A stretch of DNA of 64,000 bases from Propionicimonas sp020161015. GTDB taxonomy: Bacteria > Actinomycetota > Actinomycetes > Propionibacteriales > Propionibacteriaceae. The DNA lies in assembly GCF_964266745.1 (NCBI RefSeq), contig NZ_CAXWGX010000029.1, positions 1 to 64,000 on the forward strand, given 5' to 3'. The translations under genes and the position numbers were made by a program. The notes under the pieces are model-generated. The model was not told the DNA's origin. It searched no databases and saw only the letters and a list, made by a program, of their open reading frames with translations. Of this stretch, positions 31,626 to 39,790 are shown piece after piece (within the stretch, counting starts at the first letter, position 1; every line of letters begins with the position of its first letter).

Positions 31626-32591
31626 ATGGAGGACACCGTGCCCCGCAACGACGCCGCCGCCGGCACCAGCCGGCTCACCCGCTTCCAGCAACGCACCCGC
31701 CAGATCCTGCGCGTGAAGCGTGCCCGCCACCTGGTCCAGCTCGCCGTGGCGGCCCTGATCGTGGTGGCCGCGGTCCGCCACCAGCTGGAGGAGGAGCCGG
31801 CGGGGGCCGCCTCCGTCGACGCCCTGTGCCCCTTCGGCGCGGTCGAGACGCTGCTCACCTGGGTGACGACGGGCTCGCTGGTGAGCCGCACGCACCCGTC
31901 GAACCTGGTGCTGGGCGCCGCACTGCTGGCCGCGACCGTGCTCGCCGGCAACGCGTTCTGCGGCTGGATCTGCCCGTTCGGCGCGGTGCAGGACGCACTG
32001 TCCTGGCTGCGCCGGCGGCTCCACCTGCCAAGCCTCACCATCCCGGAACGGGCCGACCGGATCCTCCGGTACGGCCGCTTCGTCGTGCTCGCCGTGGTGG
32101 TCGTCCTCAGCTACACCACCGCCCGCCTGTGGTTCGCCGACTACGACCCGTACCTGGCCCTGTTCGGGCTGAACTGGCTGTTCGGATCCGACAGCCCGCT
32201 GCTGTGGGCCGGGCTGGCGGTCCTGGCCGTCGTGCTGGCCGGCGCCCTGGTGGTGGACAGGTTCTGGTGCCGCTACCTCTGCCCGCTGGGAGGCGTCCTG
32301 AGCGTGCTGGGGCGGCTCAGCCTGCTGCGGATCAGGCGCTCGCCGTCCGCCTGCACCGACTGCACGCTGTGCGACCGTGCCTGCCCGGTCGGTCTCCGGC
32401 CCAGCGCCGCCGCACCGCTGGTGCACCCCGACTGCGTCGGCTGCATGGACTGCGTGACCACCTGTCCGGTGCGTGGCGCCCTCCAGGTGGAGGCGCCGGT
32501 GCTGCTGGGCGTTCCCGTGCTGTCGGCGACGGGCGCTGCGGCCCCACCGGCGCGCCGAGCGCCCCGGACGGCCGGAGGGGAGGAGTCATGA
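31626..32591 (+). CDS. NapH/NosR-like 4Fe-4S membrane protein
   Basis: A 321-residue polytopic protein with about five membrane helices. Two Cys-x3-Cys-Pro motifs (CGWICPFGA, CRYLCPLGG) face the cytoplasm, followed by two ferredoxin clusters (CTDCTLCDRACP and CVGCMDCVTTCP). This is the NapH/NosR/RdxA electron-transfer design. Its redox partner is unknown, possibly the DUF2202 protein controlled by the same repeats. It overlaps the next small gene (ATGA). Confidence 0.88.
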   Translation: MEDTVPRNDAAAGTSRLTRFQQRTRQILRVKRARHLVQLAVAALIVVAAVRHQLEEEPAGAASVDALCPFGAVETLLTWVTTGSLVSRTHPSNLVLGAALLAATVLAGNAFCGWICPFGAVQDALSWLRRRLHLPSLTIPERADRILRYGRFVVLAVVVVLSYTTARLWFADYDPYLALFGLNWLFGSDSPLLWAGLAVLAVVLAGALVVDRFWCRYLCPLGGVLSVLGRLSLLRIRRSPSACTDCTLCDRACPVGLRPSAAAPLVHPDCVGCMDCVTTCPVRGALQVEAPVLLGVPVLSATGAAAPPARRAPRTAGGEES

Positions 32592-32914
32592 GGGCGACGG
32601 TCTGGGTGGCGCCGGTGGCGTCGGTCGTCATCCTCTTCGGATCGGTCGGGATCGCGCAGGCGACCGGCGGCTGGACGACCAGCGGCCGCACGGTCGTGCA
32701 GGCCGACCTCACCGCCGAAGACGTGAAGGGGTGGATGACCATCCAGCAGGCGGCGGACGGCCTCGGCGTGCCCGTCGCGGCGATCATCGACCTCATCGAC
32801 CCGCCGGAGGGCGTGGTGCTCGAGCCGGGCACGGCCCTGCGTGACGTGGAGGCGGTGGTCGACGGCTTCAGCCTTGCCACCCTCCGGGAGAAGCTGCGGA
32901 CGCTCGCGCGCTGA
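32588..32914 (+). CDS. Small exported or anchored partner of the Fe-S protein
   Basis: A 108-residue protein with an N-terminal hydrophobic segment (WVAPVASVVILFGSVGIAQA) that could be a signal peptide or anchor. The exposed part VKGWMTIQQAADGLGVPVAA leads to helical repeats with PPEGVVLEPGTALRDVEAVV, resembling a small helix-turn-helix-like fold found fused to NapH-type proteins. Overlap with the Fe-S gene implies a joint role in electron transfer at the membrane. Family not firmly recognised. Confidence 0.6.
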   Translation: MRATVWVAPVASVVILFGSVGIAQATGGWTTSGRTVVQADLTAEDVKGWMTIQQAADGLGVPVAAIIDLIDPPEGVVLEPGTALRDVEAVVDGFSLATLREKLRTLAR

Positions 32915-32936
32915 CGTCCCCTGGCCGTGGCTGGCC

Positions 32937-33497
32937 TCAGGCGGACGCGTCCGGCAGGCGGCACGCCTGCGTGAACCCGGCCGGCGGGATGCCGAGCGCC
33001 TGGATGACCCGCGCCCAGTAGTTGACCTGGGCAGCGGTCGTGGCCAGGATCACCAGCTCCCGCTCGCTGAACGCCGCGCGCAGCTCGGCCTGGAGCGCCT
33101 CCGGGAAGCGCAGCGGCGTCGAGGAGACGAGCCGGGCGTATTCGATGGCCAGCCGTTCGCGGTGGTCGAAGGAACCCACCGCGCCGACGTCACCCCCGGT
33201 GATCGCGGCCAGCTCGGCGTCGGTGAGGCCCGCGCGGTCGTGGGCGAAGCTGTTCATGTCGACGCAGAAGGCACAGTTCGCCGTGACAGAGGCGGTGACG
33301 CGCACGAGCTTCAGCAACCGTGCGGACGGCTCGTCGTGCGCGACGAGCGCCTCGAGGACGCCGGAACCGATCGCGGCCCTGGGGTACCACGCGAGCAGCC
33401 GGGCCGGCAGCATCCGCGGTCCGGTGATCCGCTCGGCGAGCGCCACGCCCAGCCTCAGGACGGGGTTGGGCCGGCGCGGCTCGGCGACCAGTGGCAT
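32937..33497 (-). CDS. AhpD-like/carboxymuconolactone decarboxylase family protein
   Basis: A 186-residue helical protein with the alkylhydroperoxidase-type active site C75-x2-C78...H86 (TANCAFCVDMNSFAHD). Such proteins reduce peroxides or act in thiol redox chemistry. Its ATG shares one base with the lgt stop, so it is coupled to lgt. No signal peptide. Confidence 0.85.
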   Translation of the reverse strand: MPLVAEPRRPNPVLRLGVALAERITGPRMLPARLLAWYPRAAIGSGVLEALVAHDEPSARLLKLVRVTASVTANCAFCVDMNSFAHDRAGLTDAELAAITGGDVGAVGSFDHRERLAIEYARLVSSTPLRFPEALQAELRAAFSERELVILATTAAQVNYWARVIQALGIPPAGFTQACRLPDASA

Positions 33498-34393
33498 CAC
33501 ACCTCCTCGGTGGCGACGGGCTCCTCCGTGGCGACGGGCTCCCCCACGGCCGGGGCGAGCGCGGCGGCCGCCTCCCGCTTCGCCCGCCGGTCCGACCACA
33601 CCCACAGCGCAACGCCGCCGAGGATCATCGGCACGCACAGCCACTGGCCCATGCTGAGGCCCAGCGGCAGCAGGCCCAGGAAGCTGTCCGGCTCGCGGGA
33701 GAACTCCACCACGAAGCGGAGGACGCCGTAACCGAACACGAACAGGGCGCTCGACTTGCCGCGATCCGGGCCGCGCCGGGCGTACAGCCATCCGACCACG
33801 AACAGCAGCACCCCCTCCAGAGCGAACTCGTAGAGCTGCGAGGGGTGCCGCGGCACCGCGTCCACCTGCGGGAACACCATCGCCCAGGGCAGGGACGGGT
33901 CGGCGGGCCGCCCCCACAGCTCGCCGTTGATGAAGTTCCCGATCCGCCCGAACGCCAGCCCGACCGGGACCACCGCCACCAGCAGGTCGCTGACCTGGAG
34001 GAACGGGCGGCCCTGCCGGCGCGCGAACAGCCACACGCCGACGGCGACGCCGAGCGCGCCGCCGTGGAAGCTCATGCCCCCGTCCCAGACCTTGAGGATC
34101 TCCAGCGGCTGGGTCAGGTAGAACGCCGGCTGGTAGAACAGGCAGTAGCCGAGCCGTCCGCCCAGGATGACGCCGGCGATGACGTAGGTCATCAGGTCGG
34201 CCACCACCGTCGATGTCCACGGCGCGGGCTCGGTGATGCCGGCGTAGGGAGGGTGCTTCAGGCGTCGGAGCAGCAGCAGGTAGCCGACGACGAACCCCAG
34301 CAGGTACATCAGCCCGTACCAGTGCACGGCGAGCGGGCCCAGGCGGAAGGCCACCGGGTCGAAGGAGGGGAACGTCAGGACGAGGGCGAGCAC
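33497..34393 (-). CDS. lgt: Prolipoprotein diacylglyceryl transferase
   Basis: A 298-residue membrane enzyme that adds diacylglycerol to lipobox cysteines. Signature: GRIGNFINGELWGRPAD with the essential Arg, Asn and Glu; also GGRLGYCLFYQ, HGGALG and RHPSQLYEFALEG. Start is GTG 34393 (VLALVLTFPSFDPVAF), which fits the conserved N-terminus. Further upstream codons are non-conserved. The C-terminus ends with a short repeat (PVATEE twice), from an 18-nt tandem duplication. The lipoprotein binding proteins in this window are its clients. Confidence 0.93.
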   Translation of the reverse strand: MLALVLTFPSFDPVAFRLGPLAVHWYGLMYLLGFVVGYLLLLRRLKHPPYAGITEPAPWTSTVVADLMTYVIAGVILGGRLGYCLFYQPAFYLTQPLEILKVWDGGMSFHGGALGVAVGVWLFARRQGRPFLQVSDLLVAVVPVGLAFGRIGNFINGELWGRPADPSLPWAMVFPQVDAVPRHPSQLYEFALEGVLLFVVGWLYARRGPDRGKSSALFVFGYGVLRFVVEFSREPDSFLGLLPLGLSMGQWLCVPMILGGVALWVWSDRRAKREAAAALAPAVGEPVATEEPVATEEV

Positions 34394-34420
34394 GCGGCCA
34401 TTATGCGCCCGCCGCACGAG

Positions 34421-34455
34421 GGCCGGACGGACGACGGGGGCCCGGCCGTCCGGCC
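34421..34455 (-). terminator. GC-rich hairpin after the LigD-type gene
   Basis: GGCCGGACGG (34421-34430) pairs with CCGTCCGGCC (34446-34455). It separates the LigD-type gene from lgt on the same strand, so it may end transcription there or delay it. Confidence 0.45.
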
Positions 34456-34538
34456 GGACCCCCGCCACGGCCACCGGTTGGCGAACCCTGGCCGAGATAC
34501 CATTCCGCCTCCAGTGTCCACCCCCGTCCAAGCGCGGG

Positions 34539-35474
34539 TCACTCGGGGAGGCCGTCCCGGTCCGCCCACTCCAGCAGCGTGTCGAGACGGTGGGCGACGT
34601 CGTCGATCGTCGCGTGCGGGTCGCCCTGCGCTGCGAAGCGCGCGGGCACCGTCGCCAGGGTCAGCTCGCGGGGCGCGATCGCGTCCAGCTCCTCCCACGC
34701 GAACGGGGTGGACACGGTGCCCTCGGGCACCCCGCGCACCGACCACGCGCTGGCGATCGTGTGGTCGCGGGCGTTCTGGTTGAAGTCGACGAACACGTGG
34801 CGGGGGTCACGGTCCTTGCGCCACCAGGTGGTGGTGACGTCGTCGGGCAGCCGTCGCTCCACCTCCCGGGCGAAGGCCAGCGCGGCCCTCCGCACCTGCC
34901 CGAAGGACCACTCCGGCACGATCCGCACATAGATGTGCAGCCCGCTGCCGCCGGAGGTCTTGGGGAACCCGAGGATGCCGAGCTCGTCCAGCACCTCCCG
35001 GGCGACGCCCGCGGCCCGGCGGACCCGCTCGAACCCCGCGTCCGGCATCGGGTCGAGGTCGATCCGCCACTCGTCGGGACGCTCCACGTCGGCCCGGCGC
35101 GAGTTCCACGGGTGGAACTCCACCGTGGCCATCTGCACCGCCCACAGCACGGAGGCGAGTTCGGTCACGCACAGCTCGTCTGCGGTGCGCCCGTAGCGCG
35201 GGAACGACACCCGCACGGTCTCGATCCACGGCGGGGCGCCGGCGGGCAGCCGCTTCTGGTGCACCTTCTCCCCCGACAGCCCGGACGGGAACCGGTGCAG
35301 CATGCAGGGCCGCTCCCGAAGCGCCCGGACGATGCCGTCGCCGACGGACAGGTAGTAGGTGGCGAGGTCGCGCTTCGTCCAGCCCCGGGCGGGGAAGTAG
35401 ACGCGGTCGGGGCTCGTCAGCCGGATCACGCGGTCACAGACCTCGAGCTCCACCGGCTCGCCAGTGGCCTCCAT
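34539..35474 (-). CDS. LigD-type primase-polymerase domain protein
   Basis: A 311-residue stand-alone archaeo-eukaryotic primase-polymerase, the polymerase domain of bacterial NHEJ ligase D. Metal-binding DLDP (RIDLDPMPD), the SGGSGLHIYVRI strand and VFVDFNQNARDHTIAS are present. In NHEJ it adds ribonucleotides at broken ends. No ligase, nuclease domain or Ku gene is in the window, so it either joins a complete NHEJ set elsewhere or has another repair role. Confidence 0.9.
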   Translation of the reverse strand: MEATGEPVELEVCDRVIRLTSPDRVYFPARGWTKRDLATYYLSVGDGIVRALRERPCMLHRFPSGLSGEKVHQKRLPAGAPPWIETVRVSFPRYGRTADELCVTELASVLWAVQMATVEFHPWNSRRADVERPDEWRIDLDPMPDAGFERVRRAAGVAREVLDELGILGFPKTSGGSGLHIYVRIVPEWSFGQVRRAALAFAREVERRLPDDVTTTWWRKDRDPRHVFVDFNQNARDHTIASAWSVRGVPEGTVSTPFAWEELDAIAPRELTLATVPARFAAQGDPHATIDDVAHRLDTLLEWADRDGLPE

Positions 35475-35549
35475 GCCGTCACGCTACCCGCAGCCCCCGA
35501 CAGCGTCGAGGCGCCCGCGTCCGGGTCGTGGACCCGCTCTGACCACTTT

Positions 35550-35580
35550 TCCCATCTTTAACGTAGGATTAATGGAAATT
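35550..35580 (+). promoter_or_regulatory. A/T-rich promoter/operator of the sulfonate-type operon
   Basis: A lone A/T-rich patch CATCTTTAACGTAGGATTAA TGG with partial inverted ends (CCAT..TTAA / TTAATGG) precedes the binding-protein gene by about 30 nt. It is a candidate site for the Rrf2 regulator encoded at the operon's end. Confidence 0.4.
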
Positions 35581-35606
35581 CCCCTTCTCCCCGGTGAGGA
35601 TCCGAC

Positions 35607-36653
35607 ATGCCCCCTCGTCCCCGACGCGCCGCGGCCGCCGCCGTCGCCCTGGCCCTGCTCGGCTCCCTCGGAGTGAGCGCCTGCGCCGGCACCCCGGCCG
35701 CGGGAACGCCGCTGACCGTGACCCTCGGGTACTTCCCCAACCTCACCCACGCCCCCGCCCTAGTGGGGGTCGAGAAGGGCGCCTACGCCGCCGCCCTCGG
35801 CCAGGGCGTCCAGCTCAGGACGGTCACCTTCAACGCCGGCCCGGCGGCCCTGGAGGCCCTGAACGCCGGCTCGGTCGACATCACCTTCATCGGGCCCAAC
35901 CCGACCATCACCGGGTTCACCCGGTCGAAGGGCCAGGCGCTGCGGGTGATCTCCGGCGCCGCGGCCAACGGAGCAGCCCTCGTGGTGAGCAAGGACATCA
36001 CCACGCCCGCCCAGCTCAAGGGACGCAGGCTCGCCACCCCGCAGTTGGGCAACACCCAGGACGTGGCCCTGCGCTACTGGCTGAAGGAGCAGGGGTTCGC
36101 GACCGACACCGAGGGCGGCGGCGACGTCAGCATCCTGCCGCAGGAGAACGCGACCGCGCTGCAGGCGTTCTCCGCCGGCCAGATCGACGGCGCGTGGGTG
36201 CCGGAGCCGTGGGCGACGCGGCTGGTGCGCGAGGGCGGCGGCCACGTGCTCGTGGACGAGGCCGAGCTGTGGCCGGACAAGAAGTTCGTCGTCACCAACG
36301 TCGTCGTCCGCACCCAGTTCCTCACCGAGCACCCCGAGCAGGTGAAGGCCTTCCTGACCGGCCTGCTCGACACCCTGGACGGCATCGCCGCCGACCCCGA
36401 CGGCGCCAAGAAGGTCGTGAACGACCAGCTGGAGGCCCTGACCGGCAAGGGCATGGACGCCGCCGTGCTCGACGAGGCGTGGAGCAAGGTCGTGTTCACG
36501 GCGGACCCGCTGGCCTCGACCCTCGCCGAGGGCGCCGCCCACGCCAGCGCCGTCGGCCTGCTGGAGCAGCCCGACCTCACCGGGCTGTACGCCGTCGACA
36601 CCCTCAACGGCCTGCTCGCGGAGCGCAAGGAGAAGGCGGTGAGCGTGCCGTGA
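35607..36653 (+). CDS. SsuA-like sulfonate/taurine-type binding lipoprotein
   Basis: A 348-residue binding protein with lipobox-like LGVSACAG (Cys at about 26). Domain start LTVTLGYFPNLTHAPALVGV and DITFIGPNPTITGF, typical of the NMT1/SsuA/TauA group. PEPWATRLVREGGGHVL is the second-lobe signature. Sulfonate, nitrate and pyrimidine precursors are all ligands in this superfamily. Sulfonate is inferred from the Rrf2 partner. Overlaps the ATPase gene by GTGA. Confidence 0.82.
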   Translation: MPPRPRRAAAAAVALALLGSLGVSACAGTPAAGTPLTVTLGYFPNLTHAPALVGVEKGAYAAALGQGVQLRTVTFNAGPAALEALNAGSVDITFIGPNPTITGFTRSKGQALRVISGAAANGAALVVSKDITTPAQLKGRRLATPQLGNTQDVALRYWLKEQGFATDTEGGGDVSILPQENATALQAFSAGQIDGAWVPEPWATRLVREGGGHVLVDEAELWPDKKFVVTNVVVRTQFLTEHPEQVKAFLTGLLDTLDGIAADPDGAKKVVNDQLEALTGKGMDAAVLDEAWSKVVFTADPLASTLAEGAAHASAVGLLEQPDLTGLYAVDTLNGLLAERKEKAVSVP

Positions 36654-37408
36654 CCGACGTCCCCGCCGCCCTCACCGTGTCGGACGTGAGCAAGGTCTAC
36701 GCCGACCACCACGAGCCCACGCTCGCCCTCAGCGGCACCAGCCTCGCCGTCGGCGAGGGCGAGTTCGTCTGCCTCCTGGGCCGCTCCGGCTGCGGCAAGA
36801 GCACCCTGCTCTCGCTCATCGCCGGCCTGGCCGCCCCCACCACCGGCACCATCGACACCCACGGCAACCGGGTGGGGATGATGTTCCAGGACGCCAACCT
36901 GTTCCCGTGGCTGACCGTCCGCGGGAACATCGAGCTGGCGCTGCGGCTGTCCGGGGTGCCGAAGGCCGACTGGCCCGGCCGGGTGGCCGAGCTGCTCGAG
37001 ATCGTGCAGCTGCCCGACGCGGCAGCTAAGCGCCCCCACCAGCTCTCCGGCGGCATGCGGCAGCGCGTGGCGCTGGCCCGCGCCCTGGCCCAGGACTGCC
37101 GCATCCTGCTGATGGACGAGCCGTTCGGCGCCCTCGACGCGCTCACCAGGGACGCCCTGCACGAGGAGATCGAACGGGTCTGGGCCGCCCGCGGACTCGC
37201 CATCGTCTTCGTCACCCACAACGTGCGCGAGGCCGCCCGCCTCGCCGACCGGGTGGTCGTGATGTCGCCCTCGCCGGGACGGATCGTCGAGGAGGTGCCG
37301 ATCGGCCTGCCGCGTCCCCGCGAGATGTCGGACGCCGCCGTCGCGCGCCTGTCCGGCGAACTGCACCACGTGATGGACGCCTACGACACCGTCCGGGAGG
37401 CGTCATGA
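36650..37408 (+). CDS. SsuB/TauB-like ABC ATPase
   Basis: A 252-residue ATPase: Walker A GRSGCGKST, Q-loop MMFQDANLFPWLTV, signature LSGGM, Walker B ILLMDEPFGALD, H-loop VTHN. The Q-loop DANLFPW and length match nitrate/sulfonate-type importers. GTG start overlaps the binding-protein stop, and the stop overlaps the permease ATG, so the three genes are coupled. Confidence 0.9.
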   Translation: MTDVPAALTVSDVSKVYADHHEPTLALSGTSLAVGEGEFVCLLGRSGCGKSTLLSLIAGLAAPTTGTIDTHGNRVGMMFQDANLFPWLTVRGNIELALRLSGVPKADWPGRVAELLEIVQLPDAAAKRPHQLSGGMRQRVALARALAQDCRILLMDEPFGALDALTRDALHEEIERVWAARGLAIVFVTHNVREAARLADRVVVMSPSPGRIVEEVPIGLPRPREMSDAAVARLSGELHHVMDAYDTVREAS

Positions 37409-38286
37409 CCACGGTGCTCACCGATCGCGCGGCGGCCACGGCCGCGCCGGCGTCCCGTCCGGCGGAGGGGTCCGCGGCGGGTGCCGGCGTTCCGCGGTGG
37501 TCCGCCGGCCGCGCGTGGCGCGCGGTCTGGCCGGGGCTGCTCGCCACCGTGCTCGCCGTCGTGGCGTGGGAGGCCGTCCACCTGTCGGGCTGGAAGCCCG
37601 ACTACGTGCTGCCGTCCCCGGCGACCGTGGGCGGGGAGCTCCTCGCCTTCCTCGGCGAGCCGAAGTTCTGGCTGGCCCTGGGCAACACGGTCACCCGCGC
37701 CCTGCTCGGCTTCGGCCTCTCGCTGGTGATCGGCACGGTCCTCGGCATCGCCGTGTCGAGCTCCCGGGTGCTGCGCACGGCGATCGGGTCGATGCTCACC
37801 GGGCTGCAGACCATGCCGTCCATCGCGTGGTTCCCGTTCGCGATCCTGCTGTTCGGGCTGTCGGAGAACGCGATCCTGTTCGTGGTGGTGCTGGGCGCGG
37901 CGCCCTCGATCGCCAACGGGCTGATCTCCGGCATCGACGACGTCCCGCCCCCGCTGCTGCGGACGGCGACCGTGCTCGGCGCCCGCGGGTTCGACCTGTA
38001 CCGGCACGTCGTGCTGCCGTCCGCCCTGCCGACCTACGTCGCCGGGCTCAAGCAGGGATGGGCGTTCGCGTGGCGGTCGCTGATGGCGGGCGAGCTGCTG
38101 GTGATCATCGCCAGCAAGCCGTCCCTGGGGGTCCAGCTCCAGTTCTACCGCGAGTTCGCCAACGCCCCCGCCCTGATAGCTACCATGATCGTGGTCCTGG
38201 TCCTCGGCATGGTCTTCGACGCGGTGTTCAGCAGGATGTCCGACGTCGTCCGCCGCCGGCGCGGGCTGGGGACGGTCAGGCTCTAG
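37405..38286 (+). CDS. SsuC/TauC-like ABC permease
   Basis: A 293-residue permease with a hydrophilic N-terminus and six helices (WPGLLATVLAVVAWEAVHLS onward). EAA-like loop TVLGARGFDLYRHVVLPSAL. It completes an aliphatic sulfonate/taurine/nitrate-type importer. Eight nt separate it from the Rrf2 gene with a strong AGGAGG. Confidence 0.9.
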   Translation: MTTVLTDRAAATAAPASRPAEGSAAGAGVPRWSAGRAWRAVWPGLLATVLAVVAWEAVHLSGWKPDYVLPSPATVGGELLAFLGEPKFWLALGNTVTRALLGFGLSLVIGTVLGIAVSSSRVLRTAIGSMLTGLQTMPSIAWFPFAILLFGLSENAILFVVVLGAAPSIANGLISGIDDVPPPLLRTATVLGARGFDLYRHVVLPSALPTYVAGLKQGWAFAWRSLMAGELLVIIASKPSLGVQLQFYREFANAPALIATMIVVLVLGMVFDAVFSRMSDVVRRRRGLGTVRL

Positions 38287-38294
38287 GAGGCGCG

Positions 38295-38750
38295 ATGCAG
38301 GTCACGGCTCGCGTGGACTACGCGATCCGTGCCATGGCCGAGTTCGCTGCCCAGCCCGACCGCGCGCTGACCCGCAAGGACCTCGCGGCCGCGCAGGACC
38401 TGCCGGGGAAGTTTCTCGAGTCGATCCTGCGCGACCTGGCGCGCGACGGCATCCTCACCTCCCAGCGCGGGGCGTCCGGCGGGTTCCGGCTGGGCCGCCC
38501 GGCCGCCGACATCACCCTCGCCGACGTGGTGCGGGCTGTGGACGGCCCGCTGGCCGCCGTCCGCGGGCAGCCCCCGGAGTCTGTGGAGTACACCGGGCCC
38601 GCCCGCGCCCTCACCCGGGTGTGGGTGGCCACCCGCGCCGCCCTGCGCCAGGTCCTGGAGGCGACGACGGTGGCCGACCTCGCCTCCGGCACGCTGCCGG
38701 ACCACGTCGAACGGCTGACCGAGGACACCGAGGCCTGGCGCCGCCGCTGA
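38295..38750 (+). CDS. Rrf2-family regulator without Fe-S cysteines
   Basis: A 151-residue regulator. Winged helix MQVTARVDYAIRAMAEFAAQ, then LTRKDLAAAQDLPGKFLESILRDLARDGIL and the wing SQRGASGGFRLGRP. It contains no cysteine, so it cannot hold the Fe-S cluster of IscR/NsrR/RsrR and is closer to CymR-type sulfur regulators that sense a small molecule or partner. As last gene of the ssu-like operon it probably autoregulates it. Confidence 0.88.
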   Translation: MQVTARVDYAIRAMAEFAAQPDRALTRKDLAAAQDLPGKFLESILRDLARDGILTSQRGASGGFRLGRPAADITLADVVRAVDGPLAAVRGQPPESVEYTGPARALTRVWVATRAALRQVLEATTVADLASGTLPDHVERLTEDTEAWRRR

Positions 38751-38761
38751 CCGCCGGCGCG

Positions 38762-39706
38762 TCAGCCGATCCGCGCACGGTGGTGCCGGACGCGGGCCGC
38801 GTCCGCGCCACCCGGGGACCACTGCTCGATCGCAGCGCACGAGGTCGCCATGCCCCAGGCGACGGCCTCCGCGAAGGGCAGCCCCTGTTCGAGCCGCGCG
38901 ACCAGACCGCCCATGAACGCGTCGCCCGCGCCGATCGGGTTGCGCACATCCACGGCGAGCCCGGGAAGGGTGCCGGACTCCCCGCCGGAGGCCCACGCGA
39001 GACCGGCGGCCCCCGCCGTCACGACCGCGGACGCGAGCCCGCGGGACCGGAGGGCCAGCGCTGCGGACGCCGCCCGGTCCAGCGCGTCCTCACCCACCCA
39101 GGTGTGCTCCACGGCCGCGTCACCGGCCAGGATGGCCTCGGCCTCGGCCAGGTTCGGGGTGACCAGGGCCGGCAGCGCGGCACCGGAGAGCGCGGCCGGC
39201 ATCCACGCCGGGCCCGTGTCGAGCGCCAGCAGGCCGCCGGCGCCGGTCACCGCCGCGACGAGGTCCGCCACGGCGGACGGGGCCACGCCGGGCGGGAAGC
39301 TGCCACTGCACACCACCCACGTCCCGGGTCGCGTGCGGGCCACCGCCGCGTCCACGAAGCCGTCCCAGGTGGCGGCGTCGACCGGCGCCCCGGTCCCGTT
39401 CAGCACGGTGACCCGCCCGTCGTCCTCGATCACGATGATCGACTCGCGCACCCGTCCCGGGTAGCTGTGGGCCGCGACCTCGACGCCCTCGCCCCGCAGC
39501 GTCTCCAGGTACCAGGCGGAGCCCTCCACCGGCAGCAGCGCAAGGACGCCCGGTGCCGCGTCGTTCGCCCGGCTGCCCCGGGCCGCGGACACCGACTTGC
39601 CTGCGGGGTAGGCGCGGTTCTCGCGGGCACGTCCGACCGTGCCGGGCAGCAGCTCGTCCAGCACCACCAGGCGGTCGATGGTCGGATTGGGGCACACCGC
39701 CAGCAT
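38762..39706 (-). CDS. 1-phosphofructokinase/PfkB family sugar kinase
   Basis: A 314-residue PfkB-type kinase started at ATG 39706 behind GGAGGA. Signature: MLAVCPNPTIDRLVVLDELL, then the catalytic NPIGAGDAFMGGLVARL. 1-Phosphofructokinases and tagatose kinases share this opening. The conserved N-K-GGKG region is altered (YPAGKSVSAARGSR), so substrate assignment is open. The fructose-type importer 2 kb upstream supports a role in hexose phosphate metabolism. Confidence 0.82.
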   Translation of the reverse strand: MLAVCPNPTIDRLVVLDELLPGTVGRARENRAYPAGKSVSAARGSRANDAAPGVLALLPVEGSAWYLETLRGEGVEVAAHSYPGRVRESIIVIEDDGRVTVLNGTGAPVDAATWDGFVDAAVARTRPGTWVVCSGSFPPGVAPSAVADLVAAVTGAGGLLALDTGPAWMPAALSGAALPALVTPNLAEAEAILAGDAAVEHTWVGEDALDRAASAALALRSRGLASAVVTAGAAGLAWASGGESGTLPGLAVDVRNPIGAGDAFMGGLVARLEQGLPFAEAVAWGMATSCAAIEQWSPGGADAARVRHHRARIG

Positions 39707-39790
39707 CGCCACGTCCTCCGACTCCCCCGCCACCTGCGGTGGGGCCAGACTAACCGCTGCGCGAGCGCGTCCGTGGCCGCTGGACGTGGC

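Noticed and set aside
31862..31890. WVTTGSLVSR in the Fe-S membrane protein as another WVTT motif copy
   Set aside because: No PPPDR precedes it, and it lies in a membrane-protein loop of a different family.
39727..39745. GGTGGGGCCAGACTAACCG resembles the IS21 end repeat
   Set aside because: Only about 12 nt match, no partner repeat or transposase remnant nearby, and it lies at the 5' side of the phosphofructokinase gene.
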